From Circinella minor (Eukaryota > Mucoromycota > Mucoromycetes > Mucorales > Lichtheimiaceae): a stretch of DNA of 64,000 bases. A program made the position numbers and the translations under genes. A model generated the notes under the pieces. It did no database searches, had not been told where the DNA came from, and saw nothing but the letters and a program-made list of their open reading frames with translations. Positions within the stretch are counted from its first letter, which is position 1, and every line of letters starts with the position of its first letter. Shown here one piece after another: positions 37,522 through 48,787 of this stretch. The stretch lies in the NCBI GenBank assembly GCA_016758965.1, contig JAEPRB010000054.1:62001-126000 (forward strand). Direction: 5' to 3'.

Positions 37522-38271
37522 CACTATTATTATTAATTATAAAAAGATCATATCATACTTTATTTACCTCTTTCATTTAATACTACTCTTGTATTTTTAT
37601 CAACCATTGTATTATTATCATTATCATATATCTCGTTATTATTATTATTATTATTATCATGTATTGTATATTCTATTTTATCTCAATAAAAATCATATTT
37701 ATCTTTTCTTTTTATGTTTCAAACGTAATGAAAATTGACTATCTTTAAACAAATTGCCTTTTTTTTCAAGTAATTAACATGTTATTTATTACCATATTTG
37801 GATTAATGTGTGAACTTTAAAGAATGTCTTTTTATTACTATTGTTGCTATATCAAACCAAAATTGGACATTAGATATGTGATTTTTGACTTATGATTCAT
37901 GAGATTATTTAATAACTATTATTACTAGTTATCTGGATATAACTATACTCAATCAGTAAATCCAAAATAAAAATAAAGATTGTTTGTGGATCATAAAATA
38001 AAAAAAAAATGGTCCACTTATTTCAGTAACACCCATCCACCATTGGCAAGTATATTTTTTTTTTTTAAAAAAAAAAATTCTACTACTTTTTTATAGACAA
38101 TGCTCAAACGATTCCACATAATGGAGATCTGTATGTAATCTTTTCTTTTATATATTTATTATACAACTAGTTTAAACAAATGGCATTTCGTGAAAAAAAA
38201 AAAAGAGAATTCAACTCATCGTCATACATAAAAAATAAATAAATTATTGGTAGCTTTATTAAAATAAGTTA
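37522..38271. other. AT-rich spacer between two transposons
   Basis: Contains ATT trinucleotide repeats (37632-37656) and adjacent T13/A11 runs near 38056-38079. No gene seen. Confidence 0.5.
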
Positions 38272-38302
38272 TAAGGTGGGAGTCAGCTAAAGGGGAGTTT
38301 TT
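38272..38302 (+). repeat. left terminal inverted repeat of the DDE transposon
   Basis: 31 bp, perfect inverted match to 40748-40778. It is preceded by TA at 38270-38271. Confidence 0.9.
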
Positions 38303-38580
38303 AAGACCCGATTTTGAACCTTAATAAATATTTATCTACACACGTGATTAACGCGAAACATAGTGGAATCAATAGCTTTTGATGAGGCGAACACAATGTA
38401 CTAGCTTTTTTTTCGAGGCGAATTCTTACTGCGGAGCTATTAACAGTCGAAGTTAGAGTGTTTTACCATTTTAAGCAGGGATGCAAACATTTTTTGCATT
38501 TGAGTTTACACCATTTCGCTTAAATTAGATTCAATCTCGATTATATATTCTTACATCAATAAATCACACACTTCATTTCA

Positions 38581-40703
38581 ATGGCAAGACCAAAAAGAAG
38601 ATCCACCATTGGTAAATCCAATTATATCAAAGGGAAAAAAGCAAAACTTGAACGCGTACAAACTGAGGAAACTGAAGAAGAACCCATTATGCGACCTTTT
38701 TTTGAGTCTAATGTACATGACGAGGAACAAATCATCAGTGATGAAGATATTACGGATGATGAAGAAATAGACGAAAATGAGCTTAACTTTTCAGAGACTG
38801 AACTAGTTAATGTTCAAACGCGCTTAAGTACCTTCGTTTCTTGGACACCAGGTGCTGACCAAAAAGGGCGTCCAACAATTTATCACAAAAAAGACCCATG
38901 TACGATTGCAAGCCATGAAAAGAAGCAAATTAAGAAGGCTGCTGGCTCCCGTCACATTGATGAAATGTTTGGGCAGCAAAAAGACCTTGTCAAGGTAGCA
39001 ACGAAAACGAAAGAACAACAACAGGTGGATGACATGAAAGAATGTGCAAGTGCCCTTGCAAAATATGCTGACCCCCATACAAAGATAGATAATCTAAGCT
39101 TCTTGCAAAGAGTACGTCTTTCTACTCTTTATCACTTTTTTACGAAAGTTTCGAATGGAGTTGGAAAGATGGAAGCTTCAGAACAACTAAGCAGAGACAT
39201 GTGGCAGCAGAAAGAGTGATTTGCTCAACGTATATGTGAATGGGCCAATGAATACCTTGACACAAAAACATTGACTCTATCAAAAAGAGGTGCTCACGTC
39301 AAAACAGGATTAGTTCTTCGGGATGAGCATTTGAAAGAAAAATGTGTTCATTTTTTTCGATCAATTAATCCAGAAGCAAGAACTATTCAACTTTTAAGAA
39401 AATTCATTGAAACCGATCTTATAATTGATGAAAAAGAACCAAACAAGCGCGTTGAATCAATTTCAGAATCCACTGTTCGACGATATTTGAAAATCTGGGG
39501 CTTTAAATTTCGAAGCAAAACCGATTCGATTTATATTGATGGACATGAACGACGAGATGTTGTTGAGTATCGCAAAGGGTGGGCTGATAGAATGCTTGCT
39601 TATAAAAAAAACAATGGTGCGATACGACGAATATGATGAGGCACAAGAGCCTCTGAGGATGGAAATTTGGGTACATTTAAAATAATGAAAAGAACCATTA
39701 TATGTTGAATGCGTATAATTAAAAGAATATTTACTAATTATAATACATTAAATTACATATAATTATAAGGATCGACCAAAAGTGCTTGTAACCCATGATG
39801 AAACATATTTTTACACCAACGATAGCAAACGAACGTTGTACCTTGCTACCAATGAAACAATCATTTGTAAAAAAAAGGTGAGGGCTGTGCTATTATGCTC
39901 AGTGCATTTGGATGCTCATGCCATAGTCTTTTCTCTTGCGAGACGATTCTTTCTAGTGCTCAGCATGATGGCTATTGGAAAAAGGAGAACATGGCAAAGC
40001 AGCTACAATCAGCAATTGAAGAGTTTAATACTCTTCATCCTAATTGCACTGGTGTATTTTGCTTTGACCAAAGTTCAAACCATTCCGCAATGCCAGATAA
40101 TGCCCTAAATGCTCACCGGATGAACATGGGACCTGGTGGAAAGCAGATAGTCTCACGCGATAGTGGCTATTATAACCAGGATGGTCAATGGGTTGCTCAA
40201 TCCATGGTTGATGCTAATGGTGTACCTCGTGGCCTGCAAAGAGTATTAATTGAAAGAGGTCTATGGCCAGCTCAAGGTTTGAACCGTTATTGCAAAGGAC
40301 AGAGTACTATTAATTGCTGTGCTGTTCATTTAATGGAAGCACAACCTGATTTTAAGAGTCAGAAGTCGCTCTTGGAAGAAATATGTGCTAAGAACCATAT
40401 GATCTTTGAACTTTATCCAAAGTATCATTGTGAATGCAATTGGATCGAAAGGGTATGGGCTGAAATGAAGAAGATTGCAAGGGAAGAATGTGATTATTCT
40501 TTTAAATCACTACAAAACCGTGTTAAGACCTGCCTAAAAGAATTCCAATCCAGCACATCATTTATTATGAACAACGTGCCTGGAAATTTATTGAAATGTA
40601 CAGCAGAGGACTAGACATTAGAAGAGCTGAATGGGCAGCCAAAAAGTACAAAAGTCACCGTGTACTTCCACCAACTTTAGATTTTTCTGATTTCCATAAA
40701 TAA
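38581..40703 (+). pseudogene. DDE-type transposase with one nonsense codon and three frame changes
   Basis: It starts MARPKRRSTIGKSNYIKGKK, followed by an acidic N-terminus and a helix-turn-helix-like region (SISESTVRRYLKIWGFKF). Catalytic-core landmarks are THDETYFYTND (first Asp), FCFDQSSNHSAMPD (second Asp with N-H), and YHCECNWIERVWAEMKK (final acidic residue with W), ending near LPPTLDFSDFHK. Lesions: in-frame TGA at 39217-39219; one extra A in the A8 run at 39604-39611; one missing base at the A8 run 39869-39876; and a frame change near 40540-40560. A GT-AG intron at about 39673-39769 joins EIW to DRPKVLVTHDE. The family resembles the DDE_3-like transposases common in fungi. No intact product can be made as read. 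Confidence 0.8.
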
Positions 40704-40747
40704 ATTATACCAGCCAAATGGGCTTTAAATATATTTTCATTTTTGCA

Positions 40748-40778
40748 AAAAACTCCCCTTTAGCTGACTCCCACCTTA
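40748..40778 (-). repeat. right terminal inverted repeat of the DDE transposon
   Basis: 31 bp, perfect inverted match to 38272-38302. It is followed by TA at 40779-40780. Confidence 0.9.
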
Positions 40779-40836
40779 TAGAGTTTAACTATTCAAAATA
40801 GGAAGTACTGACTGATACTCCGATCATAGAAACGCA

Positions 40837-41071
40837 CATCAACCCAGTCAATTATGGTTGTAAACTTTCTTGATCATTAAAATAGTCTAGAGTTTTTACA
40901 CTCATAAAAATACACTATAATTAAGGGTAGGCTATCTTCAAAATAAAATAGCCTATAACTATGTTACTTGAACATAGCCCACTCTTAAATTAAAGTATAA
41001 ATTATGAATGTATAACCCTTAAACTTTTTAATGTCAAGGCTGATTACAGACGATAACTGACTGGGTTGATG
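40837..41071. mobile_element. 235-bp MITE-like element with 19-bp inverted ends
   Basis: CATCAACCCAGTCA (40837-40850) matches 41058-41071 inverted, perfectly over 14 bp. With one mismatch the match extends to 19 bp. The interior holds a further hairpin (TAGGCTAT...ATAGCCTA near 40928-40957). No coding capacity. A target duplication is not clear. Confidence 0.6.
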
Positions 41072-41765
41072 CCGGATCTCGCTGAGAATGTAAAGTGTTA
41101 TAGGCGCTTATACACTCCAGTGGAGAGATCTATTACTAAAGAAAAGAGAAAAAAAGAGGGAAAAAATGAAGCTCTTTTATAACTTTTTTTGGCGTGACCG
41201 GTTTAAATTTTTTATTTTTCGAGTTTCTTATTGGTTTAGTTCATTTCAAGTACAGCGCAGAGTAATAGAATTACTATGTAAAGTATAAGCTTGTATTGAT
41301 AAAAATGGAAGGGAATGATGTAAGGGAGTAAAGGAATACGGTTGCCATGGCAATGACAATGGAAGTAACAAGTGTTCCTTTTTGCATATGAGCATTAAAC
41401 TTGTTTCACAGCCAACTCCGAAAAAGCACAGACCCTCTTTTATCCTATTGTTTTATTTTGATTGCAACAATAATTTTTTTTCTTACTTTGGCATGGACAC
41501 AAAAAAACAAAGTTTTTAATTATTTATAAGTTTATATAGTTTAGTTAAAATTATTTTTGACTTGATTCTTAGATCGTTCAAGATCTCTCAATTCATTATT
41601 GTCTTGTTGGACAATCGTAACGGTGCGATCAAGGAAAGAAAGCAATTGTCGGTTCACATACAAGTTGTTTTTTTTTTTTTTTTTTTTTTTTTGCCACTCA
41701 GAATATAACTCTAATTTTCAACTGAGGCTCATTATGACAAATAAAACATCCATTCATGCATCAAA
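41072..41765. other. spacer with T25 run and 12-bp palindrome
   Basis: TTGCCATGGCAA near 41342-41353 is a perfect palindrome. A pure T run spans 41668-41692. No gene seen. Confidence 0.5.
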
Positions 41766-42065
41766 ATGTCATCATCAACAACACAAAAGGAACGAGCAGT
41801 CATCATAATTGAAGAAGGTTCAGTTAGTTTAGGAAAATGTAAAAGACAAACAACGTCGAAAGATGACAAAGAAATTTTACGTGATTTACTAGTCAAAGAA
41901 GTACTGCAACAAAAATTATCAAATATTATCAGTGACAAGATTAAAAAGTACAACGAAGAAGAAATGGTAACGTTTCTTAAAACAAAGAAGAATTGCCCAC
42001 AAGGATTACTAAAAATGGTCAGCAACCTTGCCAAAACAAATTATAATATTTATCGAACTGGATAA
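41766..42065 (+). CDS. small unrecognised protein, 99 residues
   Basis: Single frame from ATG (context AAAATGTCATC) to TAA. The sequence is of mixed composition with a charged helical middle (DDKEILRDLLVKEVLQQK) and a C-terminal KTKKNCPQGLLKMVSNLAKT. No signal peptide or membrane segment. A long T run lies 75 bp upstream, and a fold-back transposon begins 15 bp after the stop, so the original 3' end may have been altered. I do not recognise it. It could be a real small gene, or the last exon of one whose upstream exons I cannot identify. Confidence 0.4.
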   Translation: MSSSTTQKERAVIIIEEGSVSLGKCKRQTTSKDDKEILRDLLVKEVLQQKLSNIISDKIKKYNEEEMVTFLKTKKNCPQGLLKMVSNLAKTNYNIYRTG

Positions 42066-42079
42066 TGCAAATCAGCAAG

Positions 42080-42499
42080 GAATCCCCTTATGTACCCTGC
42101 ACTTAACTCTCTCCTCCCACTCAATTCTTTGAAATTTTCAGATTCAGCTATGTGAATAAAAGACAAGTCGTGTAGTAAAGTTAAGTATGGGCAACTTCAT
42201 CAAAAAATATAATTTTTCTCTTTTGTATCTTTTTTTGCAATTCTCTTTTATATAATCTAGTAGAAACAAAAACTTTCATCTTTAGCATACCTCTTTTTTT
42301 TTACATTAAATAGTATGCTGTAGTTCTATTTATTATATACTTTTTTTATACTTTGAAAGAAAAAAATTATATTTTTTGATGAAGTTGCCTATACTTAACT
42401 TTACTACACGACTTGTCTTTTATTCACCTAGCTGAATCTGAAAATTTCAAAGAATTGAGTGGGAGGAGAGAGTTAAGTGCAGGGTACATAAGGGGATTC
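42080..42499. mobile_element. fold-back (long inverted repeat) element
   Basis: Arm 42080-42217 (138 bp) is the reverse complement of 42362-42499 with only two mismatches. The arms flank a 144-bp AT-rich loop. The arms begin GAATCCCCTTATGTACCC. A transcript would fold into a near-perfect 138-bp duplex. There is no coding capacity. It is a Foldback/MITE-type non-autonomous element, sitting just after the small gene at 41766. Confidence 0.85.
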
Positions 42500-43733
42500 T
42501 TCCCTCACCACCATCACATCATCAACTACAACCAGTAAATTCCAACTGGATGAAAAATTTAGTTTGGTTTCGCCATCACTCCACTTGTATGATATGTATT
42601 TTAAGTAACCAAGGTGATGAGCATGTGTGTAAAGTAAACCAAAAATCTTATCAAATAATTTTAACCGTTATATATTCATTTATCATAAGTGCAAGTCAGA
42701 CATCCACTGTTATGCATGGACCATTAAGAGCACTTATATTTTTCCACCTCTTCCCTCATTTTATTCCCCAGGAATTGTATAAGCGCCAAATAAACCCCGT
42801 TTTACAGTCTAAGATCACACTACTAAATCAGTCTTTATGTATAATTTATTATTGACTTGAACTTGATAGTCATTATTAAAGATTCAAACAAAACTTTTTA
42901 AAGAAATAATCCATTGATATTGGTAATAGTATAAAAGAGAATTTCCTTTTATGGATAATCCATTACTTCAGAAACTGTTTAACGCAACACCCACTATATG
43001 TGGATCTTCTTATGGACATCCCCTCTTTGCCATGAAAAATTTTTTTAGAACATTTTGGAGCTCTTCCATACTAGTCAAATGTTGATAAATTCCACAATAG
43101 TTTTCATTACTTGGAAAAATTATCAATGCTGGTGTTTGTGTTCATTTTGCTACTAAAGAAAAAAACATTGTATACACAACCTTCTTTATTGAACGCACAG
43201 TCAATTTGTGCATCCTTGAATATCAAGTTCCAGCTGGACTCCCTTTCGACAATATTAAAATTAATTATCTATTCCAAGTTTGTTTCAACAAAGGAGATGA
43301 CCGTTTGGCATAATAGAGTTACTACTTTCTATGCTATATTTAATTACAGTATCTTTGTGTTGCTAGGCATTTTACGTAGTTTACGACCATGATTACTACT
43401 TAATTATATAAAATAGATATTATATGCACAACACTGAGGAAGCATGAAAATAATTTAAAAATTCCCTTTTCTGCGTAGTTAATTCAATCCTTTTTTTTTG
43501 GTATTTTATTACATACACAAGCGATTCATTGTTCATTATAATACTAATATGTTTTTGATCAATCGTTCTTGATTACGCGGATCGTTATTTTTATTACTAT
43601 GGCAAATACATCAGCATATACAAAGACAACATATCACATTCTTCTTTAATAAATAATCATTTTATATATATTTGTATTCACTTTTAATAGGTGCTTCATC
43701 ACTTATATTATTATGAAGAGAAGATAAAATCTT
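42500..43733. other. accessory spacer with an eroded reading frame at 43101-43313
   Basis: Mostly AT-rich. The plus-strand frame at 43101-43313 has no ATG but reads coherently (INAGVCVHFATKEKNIVYTT, LEYQVPAGLPFDNIKINYLF) before TAA. It may be a coding fossil of a repeat. I do not recognise it. Nothing else is supported. Confidence 0.35.
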
Positions 43734-45958
43734 TTATTTCTTTTGCATTTGTTCAGCTGCCATTTGAAAAACATTTGGTTGATTAAATCTACTAGTATCT
43801 TTCGTTTTGACCTTTTTAATTTTACCACGGTCATATTCTTGATCATAAATATCCAATCTTTTCCTTTTTGTCTTTGTCTTCTTTAATGCCTTTTGTCGCT
43901 CCTTATCATCAATAGTCTTTCCAGTATCTTCATCATCCCAACGTGCTACTTCTTCAGTAAATTGTAAATGTTTTGATTTTGAAAGTAATGCTTGTTTTGC
44001 CTGCACACTAGAGCTGGATGTCTCTTCAAGTTGGATTAATTCATCCAATTTACTTCTCTTGGTATCCATTTTATCATCATGACTAATAACCACCGCATTA
44101 GGATTAGTGTAAATAACAGATCTTGAAACTTGGGTTTCCTCTTCTTCTTTGTCTAATTTTTCATCTTCTGCATAATCATCATCTTCATTGTGTTTTTCAC
44201 TTAATGAAATTTCCTCTTCTTCTTCATCTTGATCCACAGGTTCTCGAGCAATTGGTTCTTCTTCTTTTTGGATCAGTGATGGTTTAGATGCTTTCAAACC
44301 TTTGGTTATCTGTTTCTTTAATTTGGTTTTTTGTTCTGGTTGGTGTTGTACTTTTTTTAAAGGTTCAGCGGTATAGAAAAGAATATGTGGTTTTTGATCT
44401 AAAACTCTTTTTGCACTAGCTTGTTGAACCTAATCAATATGATGATTAATATCATTACAATAAACTTTTCATATTATCTGTTTTGTTACTTACTGATTCG
44501 CCATCAAAACAATGCCATTGACTATTTGGAGCTTTAGCATAGGCAACAGAATGACCACCTGAAAGAGATGAACCTTGATGAACAATAATAGCATGAAGAT
44601 GATATAGATGATTGGTAGTCTCTCTTTCAGTTTCTGAAATATATTTTTTAATATCCAATGTTTCTTCAAATTTAACATTTTTTTCATTCTTTTTGCCATT
44701 TTCAATTCTATTCAAATGAATAACTAATGTTGATGGTGTACGATAAATGGAAGGTTTACGTTTTCCTGGACATTCTTGATCACAGCTATATATTAATTTA
44801 TATATATATTAATTATATATTTTACCCATCCTTAATTCAATTATGATGATTATTATTATAATTATTATTATTATGTACCTTGGACAAAGATAAGAATTTG
44901 TATTAAACTCTTTAAACTTGAAAGATAAACATTTTTCCATTGAATTATTTTTGGTAATATCACCTGTAATATTTAAAAATGATTCATAGGTATTTCCAGA
45001 TTTCTTACAAGAATCACATGTAAAATTATTTTGTATATATCCACCAAACATTTGATATAAAGCTGTTGTTTCTTTCGTTCGTTTATCTGTTGAACTAAAA
45101 CATAATTTATAGTTAATATTCTTATTTAAATTATTATTATAATTATTATTATTTTTAAATTTACCTCTTTTCAGAAAGTAATGATTTTTGAATTTGATTC
45201 ATAAAATATTCCCAAACCATATATGCATTATTTGAAGTTTGAGTTTCCATTTCTATTATATATATGTATATGCTTAATAAATTTTCATTTCATTTATTTT
45301 TAATCCATTTTGAACTTACGTTTCAATTGACCGATAAAATAACGTGGATTTACAGTTCCTGAAGATTGTTTAAAACATTGTGCTACATGTTCTTCTAATG
45401 CACATACAAAACAATAATCTTGCATTATACCTATTTTTAAAATAAATGTTGTCAGTTTCACTTTCCTCTTTCCAAAATTAAAAACTTTATCAATAATCAT
45501 ATATACTTACAATTATTTCCATGATATCTTGCAAGTAAATAATTCGTAAATATAGGTGTATATGTCAAAATTTGTAAAACAGAATGAAGTGCAGATAATC
45601 TATCCATATCATCACCAGTAAGACCTGCTCCTACAGGACGAATCGTTGACCATTTCATATCCAGTTTATCTTTACTAAAAAGAATTTTTTCAGGTCGTTC
45701 AAATCCATTGGCATCGATTTGTTCTAATTGATCCAATGTATCACTGTTATCATTATTTTTTTGATCGCCGTTGTTCTTTTTACGATCTGTGCTATTGATT
45801 GGTGCATATTTTCGTTTAAACAACTCGAGTTTATTGTCAACATATCGTGATTTTCGAAATTTAATAGCACGATTTAATAAAGTATTAAGCGTATTTCGTT
45901 GAATAAGACCATTGTTACTATTTAAAATTTGATCCTTCTTTTTTGCTGTTGTTGCCAT
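43734..45958 (-). CDS. USP36-like ubiquitin-specific protease homologue lacking the Cys box
   Basis: Exons 45511-45958, 45320-45430, 45165-45252, 44879-45094, 44494-44785 and 43734-44429 give 616 residues. Family landmarks: RPVGAGL...SVLQILTYTPIFTNYLLARYH (residues ~107-146), CFVCALEEHV, the zinc-binding CDSCKKSG, FLNITGDI, STLVIHLNRI, a His-box region HLHAIIVHQGS-x-LSGGHSVAYAKAP with CFDGESV, and the nucleolar-type tail DIYDQEYDRGKIKKVK. Normal family members have GLxNxGNTCFxNSVLQ, with Cys as nucleophile. Here the segment reads GLTGDDMDRLSALHSVLQ: no Cys, no Asn oxyanion residue, two residues longer. The QEDAHEF box is also degenerate (TSNNAYMVWEYF). The fold and tail are kept, so a non-catalytic (pseudo-deubiquitinase) role is likely. 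Confidence 0.85.
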
Positions 45959-45991
45959 TATTGTTGAATATAAAATATTAAAAGAGCCTCG

Positions 45992-46022
<31 letters not shown>

Positions 46023-46187
46023 GGAACTTTAATCAGGTTCGTCCAATGAAATTTGTCAATAAAGAATTTTTGCTTGGATTACAAAATAATAAAAGAATTA
46101 CTACAGACAATGACTATTAACAATTTTTTTTCCCGTTTATTCATTAATAATAGCAGCTATTAACATAATAGTAAACTTAGAATGATA
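45959..46187. other. short intergenic region with A29 run
   Basis: A homopolymer of 29 A occupies 45992-46020, 34 bp upstream of the USP36-like ATG (minus strand: T run in the 5' leader). It also lies downstream of the F-box gene stop. Confidence 0.7.
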
Positions 46188-48787
46188 CTAATGACCGGGC
46201 GTATTGTAAACAAATTCTGATTTTTGAATCGATTCCAACACGCGTAAAACCTCATTTTCATATAAAAATCGACTATCCTCATAATAGGTTGAAGCGTATA
46301 TAATTCCTCTATTATTAACAATCTTTCTTCTCTTTTGTTGTCCTCCTCCCCTTTTTTGCTCCAGTACATCTTTAGTCTCTTCTTCACTGACACTGCAATA
46401 TTTTCTTCTAATTTGAGTATTATCGTGATAAACCGAGACTGTTAATACAGAAGGTGCTGTTCTTTCTTCTGTTACTGGTTCTAACACTGTAGCATATTTA
46501 TAATTACTACTGATGGTAAAAAGATCTCGTCTTTTTTGAAACATGGTATAAACAATATCATCAGTCATATTAAACACATTCATTCCACGTACGTTTAAGA
46601 TTTGCAAATTTGGTAGCAAATGGAAAAACGTCATTGAAGGAAACATCACATTTTTTTTGCTTTCAATATTGATACTTGTCAGCTTGGTTAAAATGTGAGC
46701 AATAATACTGGTGTCATCAATTATTATATCCTGATCACTCTTGAAATGAATCGAACGAAGACCCTTGTGCTGTTTCATGGCATGAAAATATTTTTTTATA
46801 GGTTCAAGATGGAATACACCATCCACGTATATTTCCTCCAACGTTTTCGTATTTGTAAACATGTATAAGAAGCCACAGTGAATTATGAATCGGTTATGTT
46901 TACATTTATATTCACCAAATGGACTTCGAATTAAGGCAACTCGACGTAAGTTGCGTAAATCACCAAGAGCAAAGAAAATAGCATCATTTTTGATGCGGGT
47001 ATCTCGGACAGTGACAGACTCCAATGATGGACATGCTTTGATCAAATCCCGTAATTGCTCAAGATAAGTAAGAGGTAATTGTGGTGCTGATGATGCGGCG
47101 AAATGAGCAACTCGTCGACCATGAAAATCAATTTCACGTAATGCATTTGTATTGATGGATAATAACATTTGATGGATTTCATATCCTTGAGAAACTATAA
47201 CTGTTGTACTGAGACCCAAATGTTTCAAGGTAACTATATTCTTTTTAATTGTATCCGTAATCCCGACATCCACCACATCCACTGGTAAATAAATTAATTC
47301 CCGTAATCCCTTTTTCAATTCCTCCCTTTTTTCCTTTTTTATATTCTTGTATAGAGACAGTTGTGTGAGCTCGCTTTCAGGATAGAACGCTTGAAGGGTA
47401 ACCATTTTATAAGAGAAATATTTGAGACGAAGCAATTTTGGACACCATTTATCAATGATTGGAAAACACTCTGGCGGATAGCCCAAAAGTAACATTTGTT
47501 CGAGAAGCTCAAGGTAAAGTAGATTCGGGCAATATGGTAAAATGTAAGGCAAGTAGCGTACCTCGGTGATAGATAAGAATATTAAAGGTGTGTTCCAACG
47601 CTTTTGCTTTTTGGTGGTTCCTCGTCGTGTAGTTGCTGGTGTACTTTGTTGTGCGACCGCTTCTTCTTCTTCAACGACCGGATCGGTTAATGGAATAGAA
47701 CGTTGCTCTTTGTATAATTTGGTGTGAATGGTAAGATGGGTAAGATTTGAGCATGTCTTGATGACATTGCACATAAATATAGTGGTTCTTTCAATAATCC
47801 ATCCCAGCCCAGAAACATTCAATTGCTGGAGTGTGCCCTTGTTATGTGTGAGAACATGTATGAGATCTACATCATCAACTTCGATTGTTTCGGTATCTAA
47901 AGTTTTAAAAATAAATTATTAATTCTCTGGTTTTTTTTAATTTTATTATTATTTCCCTTGCAATATATCTTTCATCCTCTGTTATTGTAATGCATCATAA
48001 TGCACAACACACAGTGATACTCGACTTACGTACCAAGATTTTGAATATGATGCCATTTCATTTTAACCACTTGTGAGAGCAATTCTTTTGTATCAACTTT
48101 GATTTGACGTACATAGTTACTTTCGACATGTCCTAGCAACCGTTGAAATTGTTCTTGACCCATAGGTTTTCGAATATCAATATCATGCCACATGACAGGC
48201 GGTGAATCACGTAGCATTCTTTGCCAATATTTACATGTGGTCGCGAGACGAACGCGATCTCTAAAACTTAAACAATAAAGTATTTCGGTAACGATATCAT
48301 AAGGTACAGGTAACGCATTTCTCTTATCAATTTCGGCCAATAATGCATCTTTCATGTAACGTAAAGCTGCAAATTTTGAATCCCTCGGGCTGACTTGATG
48401 AACACCTTGGTTGATAGCCAATAGTCCTTGCCGGAGTTGATTGGAGGAAACTAACAAATTATATGCATGAATATAACCAGCAGACGACTGAGGAGAATGT
48501 GATATGGATTGATAAATATCTTTTAAAGCGAGATCTCGTCTATCTTGTAATTCATAAGCGGTTGCGCGATTTAAAAAACATGTTGCTAATAAAGTGGTAT
48601 TGATTTCTTGAATGGAGTTGGTAAAATGCATTACGGCTTGCATTCCTCCATTGCCAGTGGTGTTTCCTGACAACTCTTGGATTCCATTTTTGAAATGTTC
48701 CTGTAGCTGCTTGACTTGTAATTCTTGAGGAAGTTGGTAGGTTTGGCATAAGGACGATGCTGATGGAGACACCGAATTTCGAGTCAT
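46188..48787 (-). CDS. F-box protein with N-terminal TPR-like region and leucine-rich repeats
   Basis: Two exons, 48034-48787 and 46188-47896, joined in phase to 820 residues. The first ~130 residues form TPR-like helices (NRATAYELQDRRDLALKDIY, SSAGYIHAYNLLVSSNQLRQ). Next comes an F-box (VPYDIVTEILYCLSFRDRVR, CKYWQRML). Irregular leucine-rich repeats follow (LTHLTIH, LLYLELLEQMLLLG, LRRVALIRSPFG, LQILNVRGMNVF). TPR plus F-box plus LRR is the arrangement of yeast Dia2/Pof3-like SCF receptors and is common in expanded fungal F-box families. It would bind Skp1 through the F-box and a substrate through the LRR. The target is unknown. Confidence 0.78.

Larger units (their letters stand above)
38272..40778 (+). 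mobile_element. TA-flanked DDE transposon, 31-bp TIRs, decayed
   Basis: The 31 bases at 38272-38302 (TAAGGTGGGAGTCAGCTAAA...) are the exact reverse complement of 40748-40778. TA dinucleotides sit outside both ends (38270-38271 and 40779-40780), a target duplication typical of the Tc1/mariner superfamily. The element is 2507 bp and carries one transposase gene in the plus direction with several lesions. The perfect TIRs contrast with the broken gene, suggesting either recent loss or trans-mobilisation. Confidence 0.88.
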
